A stretch of 64,000 nucleotides of DNA from Diacronema lutheri (taxonomy: Eukaryota > Haptophyta > Pavlovophyceae > Pavlovales > Pavlovaceae): the NCBI GenBank assembly GCA_019448385.1, contig JAGTXO010000057.1:1-64000 (forward strand), given 5' to 3'. Below the pieces are notes generated by a model. That model searched no databases and was not told where the DNA came from. It saw nothing but the letters and a program-made list of their open reading frames with translations. This document shows positions 22,065 through 32,346 of the stretch, one piece after another. How positions within the stretch are numbered: position 1 is the first letter of the stretch; every line of letters begins with the position of its first letter. The translations under genes and the position numbers were made by a program.

Positions 22065-23706
22065 TCACATTTGAGCGTCCGTGCTCGCCCACAGCGTCGC
22101 CATCCACAAGATGCGCGCTGGAGCCATCCAAGCAGGGCTCTGCCTGCTCGGCTTCCGCAAGGCAATTTGGGCCGCGGACAGCGGACAGCGGACGGCGTGC
22201 GCGTGCGAGGTGCGAAAGGAGGAAGAAGGTAGGGAGAGTTGTGTGTGTGTGTGGGGGGGGGGGGGGGGGGGGGGGGGCACAGCGGCCGCCGGAGACGAGG
22301 ACGCACTCATCGCTGTTGGCAATGCGCGCGTCACGGAGACAACTTGGCGGGCCTCGCACGCAGCTGGGCCGATCGCCGCCGTAGAGATGTCTGCAGCCGT
22401 CTCCGCGATGCCGATCGTCGCATCTGTTGGCACCGCTGCCATCTGCCGCACCCGCGGCCAGGCTGCCGGCAAGGTCGGCGCGTCGGGCTCCGAGCTCGGC
22501 CACGCAGGCGATGCGGCCGACGGCGGTGACGCTGAGCCCAGCGCCGGGTCCAACGGCTCCACGTCCAGCCGGCTGTGAACGAGCATGCTCGCACCACTTG
22601 CCCACGCCAGCGCGTCGGACTCAGGCACGTTGTAGATCTGCGCGGGCAACGCGCGTGCGTGCGGCAGGCGCGCGCGCGAGCTTTCAGGCCACGCGCGCGT
22701 GCCGCGCGGGAGGACGGGGCGGTCGCGGCTGCGCTCGACCGCCGGTCGCGGCACCGAGCGACCGTGCGCGCCGCCGCACGTTGTAGTCGTCGCACGGAAA
22801 CCAAGCCTCGTTGCGGAGCACGATGGCGACAAGGTGCCCGCTCATCGGCCCCTCGCCCACGTGCACCACGCCGGCGACGGGGAGGTGGTCGCGCCCGCCG
22901 AGCAGCAGCCGCGGCGCGCACACGAGCGCGCGGTTGTTCTTGCACTGCGAGCCATTGCCGCGCGTCGTGCGCGGCGCCTCGACAGCAATGCTGGCTGGCG
23001 TGAGCACGCCCGAGTGGCCCGCGTTCGTGTGGCGATCCCGCGGCGGCCCAGCGGCGCCCCCCAGAGCGTGTGCAAGCGCGCGCGCCGCATCGCCGCCGAC
23101 GCTGACGAGTACGGCGATGCCCTCGCCGGCCTCTGAAGGCACGGCGATCTGCTCGAGCACTGGCCCGACGCGTGTGTCGGCTTCAAAGGCCGCAGCGAGC
23201 CCGGGCACTCGGCCGAGCAGCAACCGGAAGAACTCAGCGGCATCCTGCGGCGTCCTTCGCGCGCCACGGCCCGAGATGACGTCGATGACGGACACAAGAC
23301 ACAGCCGTGTCGGCGCCCTGGTGTCCTCGATCAGCGTGCCAGAGTCCCGAAAACGCGCCCTCTCGACGCTGTTGGCACGGCGCGAAGCGGAGCGAAGCAT
23401 CGCACGGAGCATGTTCAGGGCGAAGAGCGATTGCATAAGGACGGTCGTGTAGCACGCGCTGCCCTCGTTTTTCGCGCCTGCGCCGCGCCGCGCAGCGCCG
23501 GGTGTGCGGGGTGCGCACGCACGGTTTGCGGCGGGATGGAGGGAGGCTGGCTGGGCGCGCGCCGAGCCCGGCAAGCCGTGCAGGCGCTCACCACGCGGCA
23601 CGCCGGGCACTCTCACCGGCCACATCGGGCCGTCAAACGCGTCTTCCACAGGCTGCCAACCGACGACGTAAAACTTGCTCAAGGCGCCGCGCCGTGCACG
23701 CGCCAT
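22065..23706 (-). CDS. USP7-like ubiquitin-specific protease, three exons
   Basis: Exons 23706-23592, 23477-22780 and 22637-22065 give about 461 residues. Splicing the first intron (phase 1, GTGAGC donor, 114 bp) creates VPRGAKNEGSACY, the USP Cys box, with catalytic Cys near residue 47. Exon 2 holds PQDAAEFFRLLLG (the QDA-EF helix) and ends VHVGEGPMSGHLVAIVL (His near 253) and WFPCDDYN (Asp near 268). Exon 3 begins IYNVPESDALAWASGASMLV, the final USP strand, so all three triad elements are present. USPs remove ubiquitin from proteins. The catalytic domain is short and its zinc-finger region is largely missing, like minimal USPs. The start ATG at 23706 is tentative and an upstream exon is possible. 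The C-terminal tail after about 22.3 kb crosses a poly-G tract and is unreliable. Confidence 0.65.
22236..22277. repeat. GT microsatellite followed by poly-G (25 G)
   Basis: Alternating GT grades into 25 consecutive G. It lies in the last exon predicted for the deubiquitinase, where the minus strand would encode Pro. It may mark the real 3' end of that gene. Confidence 0.85.
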
Positions 23707-25249
23707 GCGCGCGCTGTTGCGGGCTGCGCAGCAGGGACGACGGGGGAATTGGCGAGCGAGGGTTGGGCGCAGATCAGCGTGGTGGCGCGGCAAGACGAGC
23801 GCGCGCCGGGCGCCTGGCGCGGAGGCGCCCCGCGCGAGGACGCGAGCCGCTTCTCGCACCGGACGGGCGCCCACGCGCAAGCCGGCTTTCGAGGGCTGGT
23901 GGATGGTGGCAGATGCCGAAACGGACACATGGAATGATGCGTCGGCGGCGCGAGCGCGGGACGATCTTGCCCGGGCAATTTTGCGCACGCTGCCAGCGCG
24001 CGTATGCGTGCGCATGCAGCGGGCGGCGCGCACGTTGCGCGTGACGGGGCGCCGAGCGGCACACCGGCGGGGACGCGCTCGCCGCTGCCGTGGCATCGTA
24101 CGCTGCCTGCGTGCTGGCCCGCACGCACGTTGCCGGCGCGAGGGGACGGCGAGTGCGCCTCGGCCGAACAGGCGCGAACGTTACGCCCGAGCGCGTGGCC
24201 GGGCCCCGCCGACTGCACGCAGCGCCGGCCCAGGCGCGCATCCGCCCGACGCGGATTTGGACGACGCATCGACCGGCACGCCGAGCGTCTGCGCCCGCCT
24301 CGCGGCCGGTCGCGCCGGCCCCTCTTCGGCCCGAGGCCGCACGTCCGCCGCGCGCCGCTTTGGCGCGCGGCGCGGCGCTCCCGGAACGCGCATGGCACAC
24401 GCGCGGTGCGCGGGCACGCCCGCAACGCGCCATTCCAGCGCGAGCAGTTCGGCAAGCTTGCAGCGCGCGAGCAGCCGGGCATGTGCCGCGGAAACACAGT
24501 TCGCTGTGTGCGCCGGCCGCGACGACACGGCGTAGCGGCGCGAGGCTGGCCGCCGGGGCCACGGGCGTACTGCCGTGGCGCGACGCCATGGTATGAGCAT
24601 TAAATTCATCGGGGGGTGGGGTGGGGGGGGGGGGGGGGGGGGGGGCGCGTTGTGCGCACTTGGCGCGCGAGTAGTGCGAGTGGCGGGCGAGCCTCGTCGC
24701 CCACGGAGCCCGCCCCCGGCTCGGCGGCGCGCCGCCTGCTCGCCGGGTCGCGCACCGCCGTCGCCGCCGCTGCGCACTTGCCCAGCTTGCCGGCAGGCGG
24801 CAGGCGGCGGCGACGGCGGCGGCGGCGGCTGCGGCTGCGGCGCGAGCGCGACGCCGGGCGGCGGCAGCGCCGACGGCACGCGCGCAGCGGCGACCCACGC
24901 GGCGGCGGGCAGCGCGCCAGCGTGAGGCCCCTGCGCGCCGGCCGCATTGGCGCCGCCCTGCGCGCCCTAGAAGGGCGCGCAGGTACGCGGGCCGGTCGCG
25001 CGGCGCGCGGTGCTGGCGAGCACCCGACGGCTGCGCGTCGGCGCGAGCGGCGCGGCGGGCGTCGCGCCGGCGGGTGCTGGCCAGCACCGCGCGCCGGCGG
25101 CGCGCCCGCCGCCAGCGCGCCGCCCGCCGCCGGCGCCGCGCGCGCCGTCCGCGCCCGCCGCCACCGCGCGCCGCCGCCGCGCATTCGCGCGCGGCGGCGA
25201 CGGCGGCCGCGGCGAGCGCCGCCGCCGCCGCCTCGCCACCGCTGACCGC
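23707..25249. other. Interval between deubiquitinase and helicase, no gene recognised
   Basis: GC-rich sequence with a 23-base poly-G run (24623-24645) after two shorter G runs, and Ala/Arg-biased frames. The left part may contain unrecognised upstream exons of the deubiquitinase gene. The right part continues the low-complexity Ala tail of the helicase frame. Confidence 0.5.
24611..24645. repeat. Poly-G tract (interrupted, longest run 23)
   Basis: Thirty-five bases of guanine with two T interruptions, in the gene-poor stretch between helicase and deubiquitinase. Confidence 0.9.
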
Positions 25250-27614
25250 GCGGAGCACCTCTTTGAAGACGACGCTGCGCGTCACGAGGTCCGGGCCGAG
25301 CGCAAAGCGGACGCGCGACGTGTGCCCGACGCGCGAAGCGGCCACGTGGAGCTGGCCGTGCGTGAAGCACGGCTCGGCGAGCCACACGCCCGCGCACCCG
25401 AGCGCTTGCCCCTGCGCCTCGTTACGCCGGCCGCACCGGGGAACTGGCGGCGCATCCGCACAAGCGCGAACGTGCCGTCGTCGGGCTAGTGGTGGTCGAC
25501 ACGCGCGACGAGCACGGTGCTGTCGCGCCCGGCGGCCGCGCCGGGGCGTGCGCACTCGAGCAGCCGGCCGCCGGCGCGCATGCCGCGCACGATCAGCCGC
25601 GTGCCGCCGCACAGCCCCTCGCCGGGCGAGAGGTTGCGCGGTAGCATCACCACCATCCCGGGCTTCAGGTCGAGGACGCGGTGCGGCATCTGCGCGTGCT
25701 CGAGCGAGTCGAGGAATTCGACCGACGCCAGCGCAATCTGCTTGCCCGCCCCGTCGTCGCGCCAGCTCGTCCGCCGACGCGCACCTCGCCGCCGCGCCCG
25801 GGAAGCGGCCGATCGCCAGCCAGTTGATCCGCGCCACGTCCGTCTGCTTGGCGCAGAGCACCGCGCGGTCGCACAGCGAGCCGTCGTCGGTCCAACACGT
25901 CGCGCCGTGGACAAAGTCGTCACGAGCTCCGTCGGGTAGGCCGAGCCCACGCGGATGGGGACGCCGCCGACGGCCTCGGGCAGCTGCACGGGATCGAGCG
26001 GGAATGCGCCGGGCATGGCCCCGGCCGCCGGCACCGCCGCGGGAACGGCGCCGTCGCCGGGGCTGCGCAGCAGCTCCGCCCACTCGCCCGCGCCGAGCGC
26101 GTCGCCCGTGTCGCGCGCCGCGCTCGAGGCGCGAACGTTCTCGACCAAGGCGTGCTGCCGATCGTGCTGCCACGGCGCCGAGTACTTGAGGCAGGAGCGC
26201 ACGATCTGCGCGCGCGAGCCGCGCCGCACCACCGGCAAGCACTGGCGAAAGTCGCCGGCGAGCAGCAGCGTCTCGCCGCCGAAGCGCTCGTCGACGCCCG
26301 TCACGTCGCGCAAACACCGATCAGGCGAGTCGAGGTGGCACCGCGTCTGCATCGGCGCCTCGTCCCACACGACCAGCCGCCGCGGCGGCCAGGGAGCGCC
26401 CGCGCTCGGAGCGCGGCACGCCATTGAACGGCTTGCCCGTCGGAGTCGGCACCGCCGGGCACCTTGAAGGTCAAGTGGAAGGTGCGGCCGTCGGGCAGCA
26501 GCGTGGCGGCGACGCCCGAGGACGCGCCCACGACGACCGCGTGCCCATCCGCGCGCACGGCGGCGATAATGGCGCGCTCGACGAACGTCTTGCCCGTTCC
26601 GCCCGGCGCGTCGCAAAGATGCAGCCGGTTGCCCACGCCGCGCAGCGCCGATTTGACGACCGCGCCGTGGAGCGCGCACTGCTGGCCGCCCTCGGCCATC
26701 GCCGCGCGCGCCGCCGCCGCGCTCGCAGCCCGCTCGGCGCGATGGTAGCCCTGCGCGCGCGCGAGCTCGCGCCCGCCCGGCCCGGCCGGCGCGCGCGCCG
26801 TGCGCAGACCGGCCACCGCCGCGAGCGCCGCCGCGCGCTCGCGCTCGTCGGGCACGTACAGCCCCGTGGAGTCGAACGTGTCGGCCCAGGCGGGCACGCC
26901 GTACGAGGCGAAGGCGTCCGAGCCGGGCTGCGGCCGCTGCTCGGCGCGCTTCAGGAGCATGACCCCGCACACGTTCCACTTGGTGCCAAACATCGAGCCC
27001 GTGAGCCCCGTGTAGACGCGGTCGAGCTGCGTGGCGATGGCGCAGACGTCCTCGTGCCGGATCTCGTCGACCGGTTCGCGCCGCGCGTCGACGAGCGGCA
27101 CGACGCGCTCGGAGCCCGCCCACGTGAACGTGCGCGTCGACATGTTCAGCCGCGTGTGCGCGAGCGTGTCGTCCTCGTACTTGGGCTTGACGGCGGGCGA
27201 GAGCTTGCCGCGCACCTCCTCCTTCGAGAGGCCGCGCGTGTTGAGCAGCTCCTTCTGGCGCGCGTGCACCGTCTCGACGCGCTGATCGTCGATGGCGCGC
27301 AGGGCGCCAAAGTAGGCGTCCATCTGCGCGAGCGGCGCGCCTTCAATCGGCAGCTCCTTGTCGGTCACGCCGGCCGTGTACGCCGCCTTGTCGACGTCCG
27401 TCGGCCCGTACATGGTGCCAAAGTTGCCGTCGCCCGTGAGCTCGGGCCAGTCGACGACGCAGGGCGGCGAGACGAAGGCGAGCGCGCGGCGCGACGGCCC
27501 GTAGCTCAGCTTGTCGACCGTGCGCGCCTGCTCGCTCGGCTTGACCGGCCGCGTGCTCACGATCTCGCAGTTGACGAGCGCCGCGTCGAAGGCGCGCAGG
27601 TCGATGGCGGCCAT
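25250..27614 (-). pseudogene. PIF1-family helicase with an N-terminal unknown (possibly ssDNA-binding) domain
   Basis: The ATG at 27614 opens MAAIDLRAFDAALVN. The first about 250 residues (for example TVDKLSYGPSRRALAF, LTGSMFGTKWNVCGVML) are not a standard PIF1 part and faintly recall the single-stranded-DNA-binding proteins of large algal viruses; this is a weak guess. The helicase follows: CDAPGGTGKTFVERAI (Walker A), RTFHLTFKVP, RRLVVWDEAPMQTR (Walker B), ETLLLAGDFRQCLPVV (motif III), DRAVLCAKQTDVARIN, VLDLKPGMVVMLPRNL, and finally HGQLHVAASRVG (motif VI). All helicase motifs are visible but spread over several frames, so the copy looks broken, with about three breaks or unrecognised introns. 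PIF1 enzymes unwind DNA 5'-3' and are also carried by Helitrons and virus-like elements. Ownership is unclear. Confidence 0.65.
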
Positions 27615-27790
27615 GGTCGTTGTGCGCGGGAGATCACGCTGCAGGCGGCTCCACAGTAGGTTCGAGAAAAAAAAAAGCTGGGCCAACGGTCAGTCGAGCG
27701 CCACAAGCAATCCTCGGGAGCCGGTGGCCCAACCCAACCCAACGATCTTCGTCGCCACCCTTCGCGCGTTTTCCGTTCGCGCCCAAGCAG

Positions 27791-28089
27791 ACAATGAGAC
27801 CACAATCTCGGTGCTGCTCGGCGCGATGATGGGCCTCAGCGGCTCGGTGGCGATCGTGCTCTACGTGCGCGCGCGACGTCGCGAGGTGCAGCACGGGCGC
27901 GTGGCGACGCCGCGCATCATCCAGCGCCAGCTCGAGCTGCAGCTGCCGTGGGGCCGGCCGGACGAGGCATCCGTCGCCTCGCGTGCCGAAACGCCGGGCG
28001 TCGAGGCCGCGTCGCGCTCGGTGCGCGACGCGGCGCCCGAGCCGGACCCGGACGAGGGCTACGTGCGCGTGGCGAGCGCGGCGTTCTGA
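27791..28089 (+). CDS. Small single-pass membrane protein, 3' exon only
   Basis: A frame open from a good acceptor (AAGCAG before 27791) reads NETTISVLLGAMMGLSGSV, one transmembrane helix, then a basic stop-transfer (YVRARRRE) and an acidic cytosolic tail ending VRVASAAF. Codon use and composition look host-like. No start codon upstream gives a sensible signal peptide. The only internal start is Met at 27826, inside the membrane segment. This is probably the last exon of a gene whose 5' part is not recognised and may have been displaced by the neighbouring element block (inference). The family is not recognised. Confidence 0.4.
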
Positions 28090-28171
28090 GGCGCGCACGA
28101 CGTCGCCCAGCCAGAGCAGCCCGGGGCGGGGCGAGTCCGGCTGCGCGGAGGTCCGGCTCGAGCGGGCGGGC

Positions 28172-29058
28172 GCCATGCTCTGAGGCGCCGCCGCTTTCTA
28201 AAAGGGTGTAGGGTGTAGGGTGTAGGATGCAAAACAGGCCCTCCCCACATTTGGGCCCGACGTCATTCCTTCTTCGAAGCCGTGACGTTACTCACATACG
28301 AGTACTTTTACTTAGTGTAGGATGTATCTATTCTCTAAGTATTTGCATAGTGTAGGGTGTAGGATAAGTACGGTTACGAAAGTCCTACAGGGAGTGAAGG
28401 AATGACGCTGTGACGAAAGAAGGAATGACGTCGGGCCCAGATGTGGGGAGGGCTTGTTTTGCATCCTACACCCTACACCCTACACCCTTTTGAAAAGCGG
28501 CGGCGCCTCAGAGCATGGCGGCTCGACAGCATGGCGCCTATACAGCATGGCGTCGTCCAGCGTCACGCCGCGTCGTGGTCCTGCCGCTCCTCCGTGGCGC
28601 ACGGATGGCGCTCCTCCGTGACGCAGCCGAACGACGTCGCGGCGTCACGGCCCGGGCGCAGTCGCCATCCTGGACGCCACGCTGGACGACGCCATGCTGT
28701 CGAGGCGCCATGCTGTCGAGCCGCCATGCTCCGAGGCGCCGCCGCTTTCTAAAAGGGTGTAGGGTGTAGGGTGTAGGATGCAAAACAAGCCCTCCCCACA
28801 TTTGGGCCCGACGTCATTCCTTCTTTCGTCACAGCGTCATTCCTTCTCCCCCTATGGGACTTTCATAACCGTACTTATCCTACACCCTACACTATGCAAA
28901 TACCTAGAGAATAGATACATCCTACACTAAGTAAAGGTACTCGTATGTGAGTAACGTCACGGCTTCGAAGAAGGAATGACGTCGGGCCCAAATGTGGGGA
29001 GGGCTTGTTTTGCATCCTACACCCTACACCCTACACCCTTTTAGAAAGCGGCGCCGAA
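28172..29058. mobile_element. Foldback element: two inverted copies of a TIR element with telomere-like ends
   Basis: Two copies of a roughly 295-350 bp element (28172-28523, and inverted near 28707-29058) lie head to head. Each has terminal inverted repeats built from three GGGTGTA units followed by a GATGCAAAACAGGCCCTCC-type block and GGGCCCGACGTCATTCC. Internal sequence includes GTGTAGG repeats and is far more AT-rich than its surroundings. The segments flanking the copies (28493-28565 and 28679-28749) are themselves inverted repeats of each other, so the whole forms a palindrome with arms of about 365 bp and a roughly 113-bp centre. There is no coding capacity. It resembles a MITE/foldback element. 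The arms differ by few substitutions, suggesting recent duplication. Confidence 0.85.
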
Positions 29059-29470
29059 GGTGGGAGGATGCCACCCGTATGCGCGCGTTTGAACGTGCGC
29101 GGACGGCCGTTGGCTTCGCGCCCTTTCGCCCACGGTTTGCGCGCCAACGGACCAGTCCTCCGCGGGCGCCGCGCATCGTCTCAGGGGCGGTCGGTGTGGT
29201 ACGCCGCGCGCATCGTCAGCGCCGCGGCGTCGAGCTCGGCGAGCGAGGGCGCGTACGTGACGCCGCTCAGCACCTCGTCCGCGCCCGCCCTCGTCGCGCT
29301 CGCCGCCTCCGCAGTGCGCGCAGGCGGCTTCGTGACGGCACGCGAGGCCACGCCGCGCGCCGCAGGTGCCTTCGCGCGCTGCATCGTCTGTCTGCCGGTC
29401 CGACGCGCTCTGCTCTGAACGAACGGACGGCACGCCCGACGAGATCTCGTCGCGTGCACGCTCGCACAGC

Positions 29471-30300
29471 ATGTACCCCCAGAACGTCTCCGAGCTGCTG
29501 CCCGACGAGATCTTCGGCGACGAGCTGCTCGTCGACCGGCACTACCGCGTGCGCATCCTTCAGCGCGTCGCCCGCCGCCGCGATGCGGCCGAGGCCAACT
29601 TTTGGCTCGACGGCGGGCCCGCCGACTCGGTCGTCGGCGCGTGCATGTGCGGCCGAATCTACGCGCTCAAGTGCATGGGCCGGCTCGTCCGCGGCGCCCG
29701 GATCCTCGCGCTGCTGCGCAAAAATGTGGCGCTCGCCATGTGCCGCGCACACCTCATGGGCCACATGCTCCAGCGCATCGTCGGCGACAGCGGCGTCGCG
29801 CGGCTGCTGCAGCTGGTTGCAGCTCGTTCGCGAGGATCACGACACGCTCAACGCCGAGCACCAGGCCTTGGAAGCACAGCATGACACCGGCCAAGTCATG
29901 CGACGGCATGTGCGCGCGCGCCGACGCGCTCTCCAAGGACCTCGCACGGGCGCACGAGCACGCTCACAAGCTCGATGGCTATCTGGTGTGGTGCAGCGAG
30001 CGCCTCGGTGAGAGTGACTCTTTCAACGGAGCGCTCGAGAACCTGAACACGCGGTGCAGCATGAGATGTGCTGGCTCCACGCCGAGATGTCGTCGCTCGT
30101 TGCGAGTTCGCCCGAGGCTTACGCGAACGACAGCGAGGCCACCGACTTCAAGGACCACGGCGTGTGCGTCGAGTTCGATGTCTTCAACCGCGACGGGGTC
30201 GAGGGCGCGCCCGTGCCCGCGACCGCGCCCACGAAGGCAGAGCCGGGCATCGAGTCCGAGTGCATCGCGCCCGCACAGGCAGAGCCGGGCAGCGAGTCCG
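29471..30300 (+). pseudogene. Relic of a coiled-coil protein of unknown family
   Basis: The ATG at 29471 opens MYPQNVSELLPDEIFGDELL, a helical domain with normal composition. Coding signal continues as a coil (LVREDHDTLNAEHQALEAQH near 29830) and then LSKDLARAHEHAHKLDGYL near 29930-29990 and EMSSLVASSPEAYANDSEA near 30090, each in another frame. The switches occur within a few bases (around 29815, 29900 and 30055), too close for introns, so this looks like a decayed host gene. After about 30300 the signal fades into Pro/Arg repeats. The family is not recognised. Confidence 0.45.
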
Positions 30301-30303
30301 AAG

Positions 30304-30336
<33 letters not shown>

Positions 30337-30819
30337 GGCAGAGCCGCGCACCGAGCCCAAGTGAGCCAACGTGCCGCCGAACTCGCCCAAGCTCTCGTCG
30401 GTCGACAGTCAGGCCACCGAGTACAAGACCTCCTACGCGAACTCACGTGCTCGCCACCTGCAACGCCTCGAGTTTACGCACGCGTTCGAGTCTGTGCAGG
30501 CCGAGGTCGCTTAGCCAAAGCGCGCCAAGGTTCCGGCCACCGGCGCATCCAGCCGCTGGCTGCGCAACACGGCGGTGCGCAACACCCGCAGCTCGGCCAA
30601 CGGCAAGTAGCGCGCCGGCGCAGCGCACGGTATGCCGCGGCGAGCTCAGTCGCGAAGAGTGTCCGACTGGCCGCGCCCTCCACGGGGTGCACGCGCACTC
30701 GGCGCGGTCCGGTCAGTCAGGGGGCCTCAGCTTGCGCGATGCCAGTTGCGAGCCCCCCCGGAATCCGCCATTCTATTCTACTAGGCGTAAATCACCCAAG
30801 CCCTTCCGGTCGCCCGCAT

Positions 30820-31100
30820 TCCGGGGTCGGACCCTCCGTCGGCCCGGCTCGGGCCCTCCGTCCGCCGCGCCCGCTCGACCCCGAATTCTACTCCAAATCG
30901 GCCGGTCAGGAGGGTGTCTCGGTCCTAGGCTCGTCATAAGCCTCGCCCCGACCCCTCGAGCGCTCATTGGCTGGCTTTTAACCCTTGATTGTACGACCCG
31001 GGTCGTACTCTCAGCCTTACACTGGCCGGACCAGCCCGGACCGCGCCCTATATAGATGGTACTCATATGCTGCGGGGCCCCATCCGAATGCAATTCAGAG
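30820..31100 (+). promoter_or_regulatory. Promoter-like repeated module, copy 1 (orphan)
   Basis: The order of short blocks is TTCCGGGGTCGGACCCTCCG, CTCCGTCCGCCGCGC, CCCCGAAT, CATTGGCT (an inverted CCAAT box), GTACGAC..GGTC.TACT, a TATA-like CTATATAGA (about 31050) and ATGCAATTC. The same order occurs at 45936-46190 upstream of the ferredoxin-like gene. Here the + strand downstream is the 3' end of the aldolase gene, which runs the other way. So this copy is either an orphan promoter, part of a dispersed repeat, or drives an unrecognised transcript. Confidence 0.55.
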
Positions 31101-31158
31101 CAAGACAAGATGAGGCCAGCACACCCGCCCCGGCAATCCGCCCTCACGCTCCCAAGAG

Positions 31159-32259
31159 TCAAAACTCGGGCACAAAGCCATCTGGCGCGCCGGCCGCGCC
31201 ACGGCTCGCTTCGCCGTTGTACTTGCCGCGCGCGGCGAGCGCGTTGGCCTTGGCGCGGACGAGCAGCTCCTTCTTCGCCGCGTGCTCATTGTCCTCTTTG
31301 CCCGCCCACGTGCGGAGGGAGGTTGTCTGGAGCGCGCGGCCGTACGAGAAGGAGAGCGACCACGGCTTTGGGCAGGCGAGCTTGTTCATCTCGCTCAGCA
31401 CAACGGTCGCCTCCTCCTCGGACATGCCGCCCGAGAGGAGAAAGATGCCCGGCATCGCGGCGGGCACCGTGCGCCGCATGCACGTGTATGTCGCGAGCGC
31501 GATCGCGGCGGGCGACGCGTGCAGCTCGGCGGGCGCGTCCTCGCCCGGCCGGCACATGTTGGGCTTGAGCAGCGCGCCCTCGAGGAAGACGTGGTGGTCA
31601 GCGAGCGTCTTGAAGAGCGTAGCGAGCACGCGCTCCGTTACCACCATGGCCGTCTCGAGCGAGTGCCTGCCGCCCATGAGCACCTCGGGCTCGACGAGCG
31701 GCACGAGGCCGTGCACCTGACAAATTGCCGCGTACCGCGCAAGCATGTCCATGTTGCTCCGGATCGCAAGCTCGGAGGGGGCCGCGCTCGGCTCGTCAAC
31801 GTGCAACACGGCGCGCCACTTTGCAAAGCGCGCGCCCGCCTCGTAAAACGCGTCGCAGCGCGCGCCGAGGTCGTCGAGCCCCTGCGTGAGCGTCTCGCCA
31901 GACGTGCCCGGCAGCGGCACGACGCCCTTGTCCACCTTGACGCCCGGGACGATGCCCTGCGCGGTGAGGAGGTCAGCGGTTGTACCCTTGCCGTCGCGCG
32001 TCACGTCCAGCAGCGTCTCCTCAAACAGGATCCAGCCGGACAAGTACTCGCCGAGCCCCGGCGTCGTCATGAGCATGTCGCGGTACGCGCGCCTGTTCTC
32101 GAGCGTGTTCTCGAGGCTGATCTGCGCGAAGCGCTTGCCGATCGTGCCGGTGGACTCGTCGCCGGCGAGGATACCCTTGCCCGCCGCCGCCAGGCTCGTC
32201 GCCGTCCTCACCAGCTCGGAGGCGAAGCTGCACTTTGCTGGAGGAGGGTACGCCGACAT
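31159..32259 (-). CDS. Class I fructose-bisphosphate aldolase
   Basis: Intronless 366-residue protein of normal family length. It splits fructose 1,6-bisphosphate into dihydroxyacetone phosphate and glyceraldehyde 3-phosphate in glycolysis, or runs in reverse in gluconeogenesis and the Calvin cycle. Visible active-site elements are ILAGDESTGTIGKRF (Asp34), GVKVDKGVVPLPGT, ARFAKWRAV (Lys147), VPLVEPEVLM (Glu190), LLKPNM (Schiff-base Lys232) and LSGGMSEEEA. The usual C-terminal Tyr is absent: the chain ends FVPEF. The N-terminus MSAYPPPAKC has no transit peptide, so a cytosolic location is likeliest. It starts only 87 bp downstream of the stop of the EEP-kinase gene on the same strand. Confidence 0.95.
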   Translation of the reverse strand: MSAYPPPAKCSFASELVRTATSLAAAGKGILAGDESTGTIGKRFAQISLENTLENRRAYRDMLMTTPGLGEYLSGWILFEETLLDVTRDGKGTTADLLTAQGIVPGVKVDKGVVPLPGTSGETLTQGLDDLGARCDAFYEAGARFAKWRAVLHVDEPSAAPSELAIRSNMDMLARYAAICQVHGLVPLVEPEVLMGGRHSLETAMVVTERVLATLFKTLADHHVFLEGALLKPNMCRPGEDAPAELHASPAAIALATYTCMRRTVPAAMPGIFLLSGGMSEEEATVVLSEMNKLACPKPWSLSFSYGRALQTTSLRTWAGKEDNEHAAKKELLVRAKANALAARGKYNGEASRGAAGAPDGFVPEF

Positions 32260-32346
32260 GGCAGGAGGACGCTCGGAGACTGAACGGACGGACGGTCAGT
32301 GTGGGCGGACGGCCAGTGTGGCACACGCCACACCGGGCCCTCGCGC

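Noticed and set aside
578-27614. Polinton/Maverick or other virus-like element
   Set aside because: No capsid, packaging ATPase, family B polymerase or integrase was seen, and no terminal repeats frame the block. Ulp1-like proteases and a helicase alone do not establish it.
28172-29058. True internal telomere
   Set aside because: The GGGTGTA units come in only about three copies and form terminal inverted repeats of two inverted elements.
29602-30939. Plus-strand frame across 29.6-30.9 kb as one gene
   Set aside because: Only a short middle part looks coding; the rest is out of frame with the coil relic and overlaps a promoter-like repeat.
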